Source: DATJHM01 sp035493895 (GTDB taxonomy: Bacteria > Chloroflexota > Ktedonobacteria > Ktedonobacterales > Ktedonobacteraceae). Taken from it: 14,270 nt of DNA. Positions 7,684 through 13,658 of the stretch are shown here, piece after piece (positions within the stretch are counted from its first letter, which is position 1; each line of letters opens with the position of its first letter). The DNA is taken from the NCBI GenBank assembly GCA_035493895.1, contig DATJHM010000216.1, positions 1 through 14,270 on the forward strand. Direction: 5' to 3'. The translations under genes were made by a program, and so were the position numbers. The notes under the pieces are model-generated. The model was not told the DNA's origin. It saw nothing but the letters and a program-made list of their open reading frames with translations, and searched no databases.

Positions 7684-8652
7684 ATGACTCAACTCGAAAA
7701 TCGCCAGAAAATGCGCACAATCGCGCTCGAAGAGCACTACGCGCTCCCGACGCACTTGAAGGGTCCAGAGCGGCCCCCAATGGGCAACACCCAGCTCGTC
7801 GATCTCGATGAGCGCAGGATCGCGGATATGGACGCTGCCGGAATCGATATGCAGGTACTATCGCTGGCATCTCCCGGTGTGGAGCAACTTGAGGCAACTG
7901 AGGCGGCGGCATTCGCCCGCGAAGCGAATGACTACCTCGCCAGGGCGATAGAACGCCATCCGAGCCGTTTCGCCGGGTTCGCCGCATTGCCAATCATGAC
8001 GCCCGACATCGCCGCCAATGAGCTCGAACGCACGATTCGTGAGTACGGCTTCAAAGGAGCGATAATCAACGGGCACACGCAGGGCCGCTATCTGGATGAC
8101 GAGTTCTTCTGGCCGATCCTTGAGCGTGCCGAAGCCCTCCAGGTTCCCATTTACCTCCATCCAACACCGCCTCCACAATCGGTGATCGCGGCTTACTATA
8201 CGGGAAACTTTGCGCCAGAGGTGGCTTCTGCGCTGGCAACCTTCGCCTGGGGCTGGCACATTGAGACGGCAACGCACGTCCTCCGCCTCATCGTCAGTGG
8301 CGCGTTCGACCGCTACCCAGGTCTGCAAGTAGTGATCGGCCATATGGGCGAGGCTCTTCCGTTCATGATGTCAAGAATCGAAGTAGCGCTACCCACAGAT
8401 TTAACGAAGTTACAGCGTCCAGTCGGGGCCTACTTCCGCGAAAATCTCCACTACACGTTCGGTGGCTTCAACTGGACGCAGACGTTTCTCGACCTGCTCC
8501 TTCAAGTTGGTACTGACCGCATCATGTTCTCAACCGACTACCCCTATAGATCAATGGATGTGGCAAACACCTTCTTACAGCAACTCCCGGTGAGCAGTGC
8601 TGACAAAGAGCGGATTGCGCACGGCAACGCGGAACGCCTCTTGCGAATGTAA
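7684..8652 (+). CDS. Amidohydrolase-2 family protein, gamma-resorcylate/ACMSD decarboxylase type
   Basis: A cytoplasmic metal-dependent TIM-barrel enzyme of 322 residues, normal length for the family. The metal and catalytic residues are all present: ExH in IALEEHY (Glu16, His18), LHPTPP (His159), IGHMGE (His220) and FSTDYPY (Asp285). The Glu-x-His start, rather than His-x-His, is the pattern I know from gamma-resorcylate (2,6-dihydroxybenzoate) decarboxylases, which carry out reversible non-oxidative decarboxylation of aromatic acids. The real substrate cannot be read from sequence, and many family members of this type have none assigned. The start at 7684 has AAGGGA ten bases upstream; Met10 is an alternative without a Shine-Dalgarno. 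It stands alone on the plus strand with its own candidate promoter and no visible aromatic-pathway neighbours. Confidence 0.92.
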   Translation: MTQLENRQKMRTIALEEHYALPTHLKGPERPPMGNTQLVDLDERRIADMDAAGIDMQVLSLASPGVEQLEATEAAAFAREANDYLARAIERHPSRFAGFAALPIMTPDIAANELERTIREYGFKGAIINGHTQGRYLDDEFFWPILERAEALQVPIYLHPTPPPQSVIAAYYTGNFAPEVASALATFAWGWHIETATHVLRLIVSGAFDRYPGLQVVIGHMGEALPFMMSRIEVALPTDLTKLQRPVGAYFRENLHYTFGGFNWTQTFLDLLLQVGTDRIMFSTDYPYRSMDVANTFLQQLPVSSADKERIAHGNAERLLRM

Positions 8653-8671
8653 CTGGTGAAGTAGCAGACTT

Positions 8672-8717
8672 CATACGACGAGATGTGATATCGACTATAT
8701 CAGCACCTCGCCGTATG
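8672..8717. terminator. Long imperfect hairpin between convergent genes
   Basis: The outer arms CATACG-A-CGAG and CTCG-C-CGTATG pair with one mismatch. The inner arms TGATAT/ATATCA close a five-base loop, giving about 18 pairs. It lies 19 bases after the amidohydrolase stop and 53 bases from the DinB-like gene stop. No clear T-run follows on either strand, so it may stop transcription by another route or protect both 3' ends. Confidence 0.5.
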
Positions 8718-8770
8718 GGGGACCTAAAGATTATCCAAAGTGCAACATACAGTTTTTAGATTGAGACACA

Positions 8771-9232
8771 TCAGGGGTGACTGAGGGCGAGTTGTTGTAG
8801 GTGTTCCTGGCAATGCTCACTGACGTCTTTTGTTCGTTCATACACATATTCACCGGGCTGAAAGAATGTGTCTTCTATTTTTCTGAGCATCTCGACATTC
8901 TGCTGGTAGGCCCGGCGCAACATGCCGCACAGGGTCTCAAGTGGCTGCTCTCCGACCAATGTGATCATCGCAGCATTGATTGCGTCATTCATGGCCTCTT
9001 GCTGCGTTTCGTCGGCGAACTCCGCAGGTGGCATCCCGGCCACAATCCTGGGAATATGTACGCTGGCCATGATTTCCCAGCCTGCCATATGAGCCACAAT
9101 CTCGCGTGGTCCCCACATGCCTCGCCTTTGCGCCACACTATGCTGTGCGGCGAGAGATGCTGTCTCGATAAGTTGCTCATATGCTTCCACATATGCCTGT
9201 AAGAGTTGTTCTTTCGACATGGCTTCTGACAT
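8771..9232 (-). CDS. DinB/DfsB-like four-helix-bundle protein
   Basis: 153 residues, normal for DinB-superfamily bundles. The likely metal-binding histidines are His48 in REIVAHMAGWE and the C-terminal HxxxH (His140 and His144 in SEHCQEHLQQL). GPREIVAHMAGW is the hallmark segment of the ClbS/DfsB-like branch. Members of the superfamily include thiol-dependent transferases and detoxifying proteins; the reaction here is unknown. The start is the ATG at 9232, because AAAGGAGG sits five bases upstream; the frame stays open to 9337, but those codons have no ribosome site and run through the regulatory region. It converges on the amidohydrolase and shares a 17-base upstream motif with it. Confidence 0.85.
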   Translation of the reverse strand: MSEAMSKEQLLQAYVEAYEQLIETASLAAQHSVAQRRGMWGPREIVAHMAGWEIMASVHIPRIVAGMPPAEFADETQQEAMNDAINAAMITLVGEQPLETLCGMLRRAYQQNVEMLRKIEDTFFQPGEYVYERTKDVSEHCQEHLQQLALSHP

Positions 9233-9299
9233 CACTTCCTCCTTTGTTTGCATGCAGATTGATACTCGCGGACTCGATTGCTCTAGATTCTGGTTTTCC

Positions 9300-9316
9300 T
9301 CAAAAAAATGGATTGT
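9300..9316 (-). promoter_or_regulatory. 17-base motif shared with the amidohydrolase upstream region
   Basis: Read on the minus strand, this motif begins ACAATCCATTTTT and matches 7614-7630 of the plus strand at 16 of 17 bases. It lies 67 bases upstream of the DinB-like ATG; the other copy lies 53 bases upstream of the amidohydrolase ATG. Both copies point the same way relative to their gene. It may be a shared binding site, though the T-run makes chance matches easier. Confidence 0.35.
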
Positions 9317-9322
9317 GTTCTT

Positions 9323-9334
9323 CCAGTATACTGG
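9323..9334. other. Perfect 12 bp palindrome upstream of the DinB-like gene
   Basis: CCAGTATACTGG, a perfect dyad about 90 bases upstream of the DinB-like ATG and six bases beyond the shared 17-base motif. It is of a size and symmetry typical for a dimeric repressor site. Confidence 0.4.
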
Positions 9335-9343
9335 CACATGCGG

Positions 9344-9359
9344 TCAGGATTAATCCTGA
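9344..9359. other. Perfect 16 bp palindrome
   Basis: TCAGGATTAATCCTGA is fully self-complementary. It lies 21 bases (two helical turns, start to start) from the palindrome at 9323. As RNA it would make only a poor hairpin, so protein binding to DNA is the likelier use. Confidence 0.45.
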
Positions 9360-9391
9360 TTTCCGGGGAATCTGGCCACAAATCGGTTCCA

Positions 9392-9437
9392 TGATGATCG
9401 TAGGGGCGTGGGCTTGTCTCCGCCCCTACGATCATCA
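9392..9437. repeat. Strong GC-rich palindromic element (MITE/REP-like)
   Basis: The 17-base arms TGATGATCGTAGGGGCG and its exact complement surround a 12-base loop. Interrupted pairing extends outward (CGGTT at 9384-9388 with AACCG at 9446-9450). The GTAGGGGCG...CGCCCCTAC core resembles dispersed palindromic repeats I associate with Chloroflexota genomes. It lies in the 401-base gap 9233-9633 between the DinB-like and kinase genes, which are divergent, so it is not a terminator for either. A weaker pair, GGTCAC/GTGACC, lies at 9451 and 9479. Confidence 0.6.
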
Positions 9438-9527
9438 CCGCATCCAACCGGGTCACGTACAGGCATGGTTGCAAAAATGTGACCTTCACCCAACACATTC
9501 ATATGATCTGGACGGAGGTAATCAAAT

Positions 9528-9617
9528 ATGCTACACTCAATAAAAGATTGTTTCAGTAATTCATGCATCATTCGGGTAGATCATCGTTTATCGAGTTCCA
9601 GTGTTTGCCTCCATTGA
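9528..9617 (+). CDS. Possible 29-residue small ORF upstream of the kinase
   Basis: ATG at 9528 has GGAGG nine bases upstream, and the frame ends 16 bases before the kinase ATG. The peptide has four cysteines and starts MLHSIKDCFS. It has no recognisable family. It could be a real small protein, a leader affecting kinase translation, or chance. The good ribosome site is the main argument for it. Confidence 0.25.
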   Translation: MLHSIKDCFSNSCIIRVDHRLSSSSVCLH

Positions 9618-9633
9618 TAAAGGAGCAAGCTCT

Positions 9634-10698
9634 ATGCCCTCGTCTTCTTCTCTTACCTGCACGACCTGTGGAGCGCTCAATACTCCTGACGCTTCCCTGT
9701 GCGAACATTGTCAGCGCCCCTTACTGCTTTCAGCATATCTGCTTTCTCAGGCCCTCTTTCACGATCGCTATTATCTCATTGACAAGCTGGGCACAGGCGG
9801 CTTCGGCTCTGTCTACAAGGCCAGCGATACGCAGTGTGCGTCCAGGCTGGTTGCCATCAAAGAAATCAGCTTGCGCGGGCTCGCGCCAGAGATGATGGCA
9901 GAGGCTACCAACACCTTTCGTCGCGAGGCAGATCTATTATCCCGGCTGACTCACGACAGTCTTCCACGTCTCTATGAGCACATCCGCAAACACGAGCAGT
10001 GGTATCTTGTCCTGGATTTTATCGATGGGGAAACACTCGAGGACTATCAGAACAAAGCACCGAACAAGCGTCTTCTCCTGGGCGAGGTTCTCGCCATTGG
10101 ATTGCAGCTCTGCGATATTCTTGAGTATCTGCATGCCCACCAGCCGCCGATTATCTTTCGCGATCTGAAACCTTCCAACATCATCCGCTCTCCCGAGGGA
10201 AAAATGTATGTCATTGATTTTGGCATTGCGCGTTTCTTCAAGCCGGGACAAAGCAAAGACACCATACCGCTTGGTTCGCCCGGCTATGCGGCTCCCGAGC
10301 AATATGGCAGAGCCCAGACGACGCCCAGCGCTGATCTCTACAGTTTAGGTGCTATTCTGCATCAGTTGCTCACGGGAAAGGACCCCGCAGAAACGCCGCT
10401 CCGCTTTGTAGCATTGCGCGGAACGCATACGTCCAACCGTTCTGATCCTGGCGGTTTGACCAGTAGCATGGTCGATGTGATGATGGATAGCTTCGGCATG
10501 CTTATTAACAGTATGCTGGAGATGGATAGAGACAAGAGGCCAGCCAGTGTCACACTCGTCAAACAGGAGTTGCGCCACCTGGCAACGACGTGGTCCGAGA
10601 TTGTGAGAGGCTATTTTCGCCCGCGTATCCCCCGGACGCCGCGCCCGGACCCAGCAATAAACTCGCCCCTGGCACGCTATCTCCGACCAGGGAGTTGA
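9634..10698 (+). CDS. Ser/Thr protein kinase with N-terminal zinc ribbon
   Basis: A cytoplasmic Hanks-type kinase of 354 residues. Seen: a zinc ribbon CTTC...CEHC (Cys9, 12, 23, 26); then the kinase domain with glycine loop GTGGFGSV (53-60), ATP-binding Lys76 in VAIKE, alpha-C Glu98, catalytic loop FRDLKPSN (Asp177, Asn182), DFG (195-197) and GSPGYAAPEQY (P+1/APE region). The HRD histidine is replaced by Phe, a tolerated variant. Unlike many bacterial PknB-type kinases it has no transmembrane helix or PASTA domains; a short Pro/Arg-rich tail follows the C-lobe. The chosen start is ATG 9634 with AAAGGAG eight bases upstream; the frame is open from a GTG at 9601 that lacks a site. The substrate is unknown. 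The zinc ribbon could serve protein or nucleic-acid binding. Confidence 0.93.
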   Translation: MPSSSSLTCTTCGALNTPDASLCEHCQRPLLLSAYLLSQALFHDRYYLIDKLGTGGFGSVYKASDTQCASRLVAIKEISLRGLAPEMMAEATNTFRREADLLSRLTHDSLPRLYEHIRKHEQWYLVLDFIDGETLEDYQNKAPNKRLLLGEVLAIGLQLCDILEYLHAHQPPIIFRDLKPSNIIRSPEGKMYVIDFGIARFFKPGQSKDTIPLGSPGYAAPEQYGRAQTTPSADLYSLGAILHQLLTGKDPAETPLRFVALRGTHTSNRSDPGGLTSSMVDVMMDSFGMLINSMLEMDRDKRPASVTLVKQELRHLATTWSEIVRGYFRPRIPRTPRPDPAINSPLARYLRPGS

Positions 10699-10837
10699 TA
10701 GGAGAGCAAGAGAGAGGCAAACCAGGGATGACGGTGCATCATAGCCCGCGTCTGCATCGCGATCTCCTGCAAATGGGCACGCCAATCTGAAGGAAGTCCA
10801 CAAGGCTATTTGATTCTCCCTTCGGTAGGGGCATTAA

Positions 10838-11032
10838 AATGCCACCATACGTTTTATTGCTGGCGGTGTTGTCGCCTTTTCCTCCCTGCTTGGCGGTTTT
10901 CTCGGTACAGTCATTGGTCTGCGCGCAACTCTCTTTCTTGGCGCTGGCGGCGTTTGCCTCTCTTGTTTATGGCTCATCTGTTCTCCCATTTGGAAAATAA
11001 CAGACCTTCAACCAGCACGTAAGGGAGAATAG
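10838..11032 (+). pseudogene. Decayed 3' end of an MFS exporter gene
   Basis: The plus-strand frame ending TAG at 11030-11032 reads about 64 residues beginning NATIRFIAGGVVAFSSLLGG and continuing through GLRATLFLGAGG to LWLICSP. This matches the last two helices of MFS_3 exporters and can be aligned with the C-terminus of the intact exporter in this window (GRVNAVIGFLMGGAVP, GTRLTLFCGGGG). A TAA at 10835 closes the frame upstream. The bases just before (GGT AGG GGC ATT) would give the usual GR-I ahead of NAT if one or two bases were removed, so a frameshift is likely. Further upstream (10699-10830) no MFS-like sequence is found. It has no start or Shine-Dalgarno and is surely non-functional. 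The rest of the 607-base gap 10699-11305 holds one hairpin (11073-11108) and no convincing gene. Confidence 0.75.
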
Positions 11033-11072
11033 TTCGGTCAGAATATGCTTGTTCGTGTCTTTCCAGAAAAAT

Positions 11073-11108
11073 GAGAGGTCAGTAAGCGTTGTCGTTGCCT
11101 GGCCTCTC
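11073..11108 (-). terminator. Probable intrinsic terminator for the minus-strand MFS exporter
   Basis: GAGAGGTCAG and CTGGCCTCTC form a 10 bp stem with one G-U pair and a 16-base loop. On the minus strand it is followed after one base by five T (11071-11067). It lies about 200 bases after the exporter stop. On the plus strand only TTT follows. Confidence 0.5.
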
Positions 11109-11305
11109 TTTCGATGTGATTGCCCTGCACAGGAGATTCACTATGACCAGAATGCAAGCGCGCCCTCAACCCATGCAGTCCGTCACTCTTGCCCTCCTTC
11201 AGACCACCTGTCGAACATGTGGTTGCCGCACCGTCGTAGAAAAAAAGAAACGTTGGAACGCCCTGAATTGTTCAGTTTATGCCCATTCCACCCACTACGC
11301 TGCCC

Positions 11306-12568
11306 CTATCCCCGATATTTCACCAGCGCAAAACTACACCACACGGAGACCAGGAAGATCCCCCCTCCTCCACAGAACAACGTGAGACGCGTGCCTATAT
11401 ACTCACTCGCGATACCCGCCAGTAAAGCGCCAGACGGCACGGCCCCACCCATCAAAAAGCCTATCACAGCGTTGACCCGTCCCTGCATATGTATGGGAAT
11501 CTCCTCTTGAAGCAAACTGATTTCATTGATAGAGTAGAGTGCGAAACCAATATCACCAATCAATTGCGAGATCCCCAGTATTCCGAACACCAGCGGGACC
11601 GATCCACTTGCCAGAGGAGTAGCCAGGGCCAGCGATCCATGCAGCAGCACCCCACAGAGCAACGTCCGTTTCACGCCAAAACGTTGCGTCAGGCGCGGCG
11701 TCATCAGCGACCCTATCAGCGCGCCAACGCCGCCCAGAGCGACAAGCACACCATAGAGCACCGGCATCATACGCAATTCGCGCACAATATAGATGGTATA
11801 GAGCGCGAAAAAGGTTCCGCCGAAAAAATCACGCAAGGTGGTGTTGATGACCAGCGTGCGTAGAAGTGGATGGCCAAAGAGCGTTCTCAGCCCTTCATAC
11901 ATTGCGCCCCAGAGAGGTTCTCGCTTCTCCACTGGCGTCACAGCATGGATCTCGCGTGAGCGAAGCAGCCCTATACAGAGTGCCGAGATCAGGAATGATA
12001 GCGCATCAAAAAGCATGGCGAACGGCGCACCAATCATCTGCACCAGACCGCCAGCAAGCGGGGGACCGCCCATCTCTGCCAGCGAACTACTGATGCCAAG
12101 CTTGCTGTTCCCTTCGACGAGCTGGTCGTGGGCGACGATCTGTGGGAGAAACGAGCGATAGGCGGTATCAAAGCAGATCGTACAGATACTCAGCAACATG
12201 GTCACCAGATAGAGCTGTGGCATGCGCAACAGTCCATACAGGCTCGCGATGGGCAAGCTGAGCAAGAGAAGAGCGCGGATCAGATCAGCCAGCAATAACA
12301 GTGGACGACGTGGCAAGCGATCTACCCAGACACCAATAAACAGGCCGAAAAGCAGACCGGGCAGGGCGCTCAACACGGCGAGGAGGCCAACCTGCACCGG
12401 GGACACGTTCAACACCAGAATAGCGGTAAGCGGAATCGCCGAACCGGTGATGTACGAGCCCAGGACTGAAATCGTCTGCCCACTCCAGAGCAAGCCAAAA
12501 GCACGATTGATAAAAAAGCGACGCTTCTGCGAGACGTCTATATCTTGTTGACGGACACGAAAAGCCAC
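11306..12568 (-). CDS. MFS_3-type efflux transporter
   Basis: A cytoplasmic-membrane exporter of 420 residues, probably 12 helices and proton-driven. Seen: an N-terminal NRAFGLLWSGQTISVLGSY segment typical of the MFS_3 branch, which includes the enterobactin exporter EntS and macrolide exporters of the Mef type; motif A as GVWVDRLPRRP (79-89); the second-half signature GRVNAVIGFLMGGAVP near the C-terminus. The chosen start is GTG at 12568, with GGAG eight bases upstream. A TTG at 12607 in the same frame has no ribosome site. The substrate is not readable, but drug efflux is plausible given the attenuator-like leader in front of it (12571-12829). It has its own promoter at 12863-12891 and lies downstream of the ChrB-like gene. 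Confidence 0.93.
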   Translation of the reverse strand: MAFRVRQQDIDVSQKRRFFINRAFGLLWSGQTISVLGSYITGSAIPLTAILVLNVSPVQVGLLAVLSALPGLLFGLFIGVWVDRLPRRPLLLLADLIRALLLLSLPIASLYGLLRMPQLYLVTMLLSICTICFDTAYRSFLPQIVAHDQLVEGNSKLGISSSLAEMGGPPLAGGLVQMIGAPFAMLFDALSFLISALCIGLLRSREIHAVTPVEKREPLWGAMYEGLRTLFGHPLLRTLVINTTLRDFFGGTFFALYTIYIVRELRMMPVLYGVLVALGGVGALIGSLMTPRLTQRFGVKRTLLCGVLLHGSLALATPLASGSVPLVFGILGISQLIGDIGFALYSINEISLLQEEIPIHMQGRVNAVIGFLMGGAVPSGALLAGIASEYIGTRLTLFCGGGGIFLVSVWCSFALVKYRG

Positions 12569-12570
12569 GG

Positions 12571-12633
12571 CAGCTACTCCATTTCTCTGAAAAGAATCCT
12601 CGCACAATATGAAGCAATGGAGAGGTGTAGCTG
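12571..12633 (-). promoter_or_regulatory. Hairpin sequestering the exporter's Shine-Dalgarno
   Basis: In the mRNA, CAGCTAC (12633-12627) pairs with GTAGCTG (12577-12571), and TCCAT (12621-12617) with ATGGA (12582-12578). Five bases bulge on the 5' side and the loop is 34 bases. The 3' arm contains the GGAG (12580-12577) used by the GTG at 12568, so the closed form would hide the ribosome site. The 5' arm can instead pair with the leader hairpin loop: CAGCTACAC (12633-12625) with GTGTAGCTG (12787-12779), nine bases. Confidence 0.55.
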
Positions 12634-12705
12634 GCAGGCCCTATGGCCGCTTTTAGAGAGAGGAAAGCGGAAAGAAGAAGAGGGAACATCAAACAAAGCA
12701 AGCGG

Positions 12706-12731
12706 CGTACGCTCCAACAATTGGAGGTACG
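12706..12731 (-). promoter_or_regulatory. Stem-loop in the exporter leader
   Basis: Read on the minus strand, CGTACCTCCAA and TTGGAG-C-GTACG pair over 11 bp with one bulged base and a three-base loop. An interrupted T-rich stretch follows (TTGCTTTGTTTG), so it could be a weak terminator. As DNA it is also a good dyad (CTCCAA/TTGGAG), so an operator remains possible. Confidence 0.4.
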
Positions 12732-12765
12732 GGACGCGAGATAATCAAGGCTATATGAAAATGTC

Positions 12766-12796
12766 CCTCGCGCTAGCGCAGCTACACTAGCCGAGG
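12766..12796 (-). promoter_or_regulatory. Leader hairpin overlapping the stop of the nine-residue ORF
   Basis: The 5' arm CCTCGGCTAG (12796-12787) includes the last codons and stop of the leader ORF. It pairs with CTAGC-G-CGAGG (12776-12766), ten pairs with one bulge. The ten-base loop holds TGTAGCTG, complementary to the segment that can hide the exporter's Shine-Dalgarno. A ribosome on the leader ORF would necessarily open this hairpin. Confidence 0.5.
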
Positions 12797-12816
12797 CGGA
12801 TGATGCTGGTACCCAT
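12787..12816 (-). CDS. Nine-residue leader peptide ORF (MGTSIIRLG)
   Basis: ATG at 12816 and TAG at 12789-12787. The ribosome site AGGAGGTG (12829-12822) matches the 16S rRNA 3' end at eight contiguous bases, the best in this window, with five to seven bases of spacing. Its position, about 40 bases after the predicted transcription start and 218 bases before the exporter start, fits a regulatory leader peptide. The IRLG end recalls the Arg-Leu-Arg/Lys arrest motif of some macrolide-inducible leaders, but the second basic residue is absent, so the inducer is open. A product function apart from regulation is unlikely. Confidence 0.55.
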   Translation of the reverse strand: MGTSIIRLG

Positions 12817-12862
12817 CGGGGCACCTCCTGTCTTTGTCTTTATGCGGTTATTGCTGTATCTT

Positions 12863-12891
12863 ATGCTAACAGAGGCATCTGGCATTGTCAA
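12863..12891 (-). promoter_or_regulatory. Sigma-70-type promoter of the exporter leader
   Basis: On the minus strand: TTGACA (12891-12886, exact consensus), 17 bases, then TAGCAT (12868-12863, four of six). Transcription would start near 12856, about 27 bases before the leader ribosome site. The -35 box sits in the loop of the inverted repeat at 12871-12904. Confidence 0.6.
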
Positions 12892-12904
12892 GCCAGATGC
12901 CTCT
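12871..12904. other. 13 bp perfect inverted repeat around the exporter -35 box
   Basis: AGAGGCATCTGGC and its exact complement flank eight bases that contain TTGACA on the minus strand. It lies 28 bases after the ChrB-like stop, so it could end that transcript, but no T-run follows. Alternatively the two arms are half-sites of an operator that covers the -35 and spacer. Both uses are possible together. Confidence 0.55.
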
Positions 12905-12931
12905 TCAGAGCACGAGAGCCCAATCGGGAGA

Positions 12932-13546
12932 CTAATTTTCGCGCCGTTCGGAGCGGCGGGGATGGAGGCGTTTTTTCTTCATCTCGGGCAGCAGCTCATT
13001 GGCCTCATCAGCTTCCTGCTGCAAAAATACCTTCTCTTCAAATCCTTCGAGCAATTTTTCACAATGCTCGATGCAGCGCCATGCCTCATCTTTGCGCCCG
13101 GCCGCAAACCAATCGCGCTCAACCACACGCTCATACCAGCGGCGTATCTTGTCTAATTCCTGCCGTATCTCCTCCGCCTCCGCATAGGTAAAATTCTGGC
13201 GAAAGGTTTCAAACTCGATCTCTTTGGCAAAATTCACTTCGCAATTTTCAATGATCTCATCATATTGCAGGTTGCTTTGCGCGACAAAACCTTCGACAAT
13301 CTTTTTTTCTTCTTCTTCCGGCAGATTGGTCAGCGGCAACAAATGATAATTGCCCTCAAGCTCGGTGATACGCTCGGTGATTTTCTGCAAGGCCAGCAAA
13401 AGTGGCTCGGTGGTGGGCAGAATACAAACGCTCTGCTGCAAATAGAGCGCGCCAGTCCGTTTCAGCTCCCGCCAGATACCCACGCGTGCCGCCGAGGGCT
13501 GGCTGGGCACCTGGTAGATCAACATATGATACTGCTGAGAAGCCAT
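12932..13546 (-). CDS. ChrB N-terminal-domain-like protein
   Basis: 204 residues, cytoplasmic. Residues 6-70 match the ChrB_N pattern: LIYQVPSQPSAARVGIWREL, KRTGALYLQQSVCILP and a following helix with TELEGNYHLL. The remainder (about 76-190) is highly charged and helical, probably coiled coil, and ends in a basic KKKRLHPRRSERR tail. ChrB proteins are linked to chromate resistance as chromate-responsive regulators, but no ChrA transporter or ChrB C-terminal half is present here, so a chromate role is not shown. The start is ATG 13546, with GGAG nine bases upstream; a GTG at 13561 overlaps that site. It has its own strong promoter candidate. A nucleic-acid- or partner-binding role is a guess. 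Confidence 0.85.
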   Translation of the reverse strand: MASQQYHMLIYQVPSQPSAARVGIWRELKRTGALYLQQSVCILPTTEPLLLALQKITERITELEGNYHLLPLTNLPEEEEKKIVEGFVAQSNLQYDEIIENCEVNFAKEIEFETFRQNFTYAEAEEIRQELDKIRRWYERVVERDWFAAGRKDEAWRCIEHCEKLLEGFEEKVFLQQEADEANELLPEMKKKRLHPRRSERREN

Positions 13547-13586
13547 AATCTTTCGCTCCACTCACTTTCGCAATTTGTCCTCTGTA

Positions 13587-13615
13587 AGTATAAGAAGAGA
13601 CGCGCTGGCCGTCAA
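13587..13615 (-). promoter_or_regulatory. Sigma-70-type promoter of the ChrB-like gene
   Basis: On the minus strand: TTGACG (13615-13610), 17 bases, TATACT (13592-13587). Both hexamers match at five of six positions. It lies 40 bases upstream of the ATG at 13546, inside the 112-base gap after the TerC-family gene, so the ChrB-like gene is probably transcribed separately. Confidence 0.65.
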
Positions 13616-13658
13616 TAGAGCGTATGACTTCTCTGGTCCCACAAAAGCCGTACGCCAG

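Noticed and set aside
10826..10833. GTAGGGGC as a second copy of the 9392 palindromic element
   Set aside because: Only eight bases match and no second arm follows, so it is noted only as a possible breakpoint coincidence.
11143..11385. Plus-strand frame of 80 residues starting MTRMQARPQP with AGGAG upstream and a CRTCGC stretch
   Set aside because: The ribosome site is fair, but the frame runs 80 bases antisense into the end of the MFS gene and its composition looks random; no family is recognised.
12569..12607. Upstream TTG start for the MFS exporter
   Set aside because: No ribosome site precedes it, whereas the GTG at 12568 has GGAG at a proper distance.
12285..12824. Minus-strand frame of 179 codons from a GTG inside the leader Shine-Dalgarno
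   Set aside because: It overlaps the MFS gene in another frame, has low-complexity Ser/Ala/Leu content, and its GTG is part of the AGGAGGTG site.
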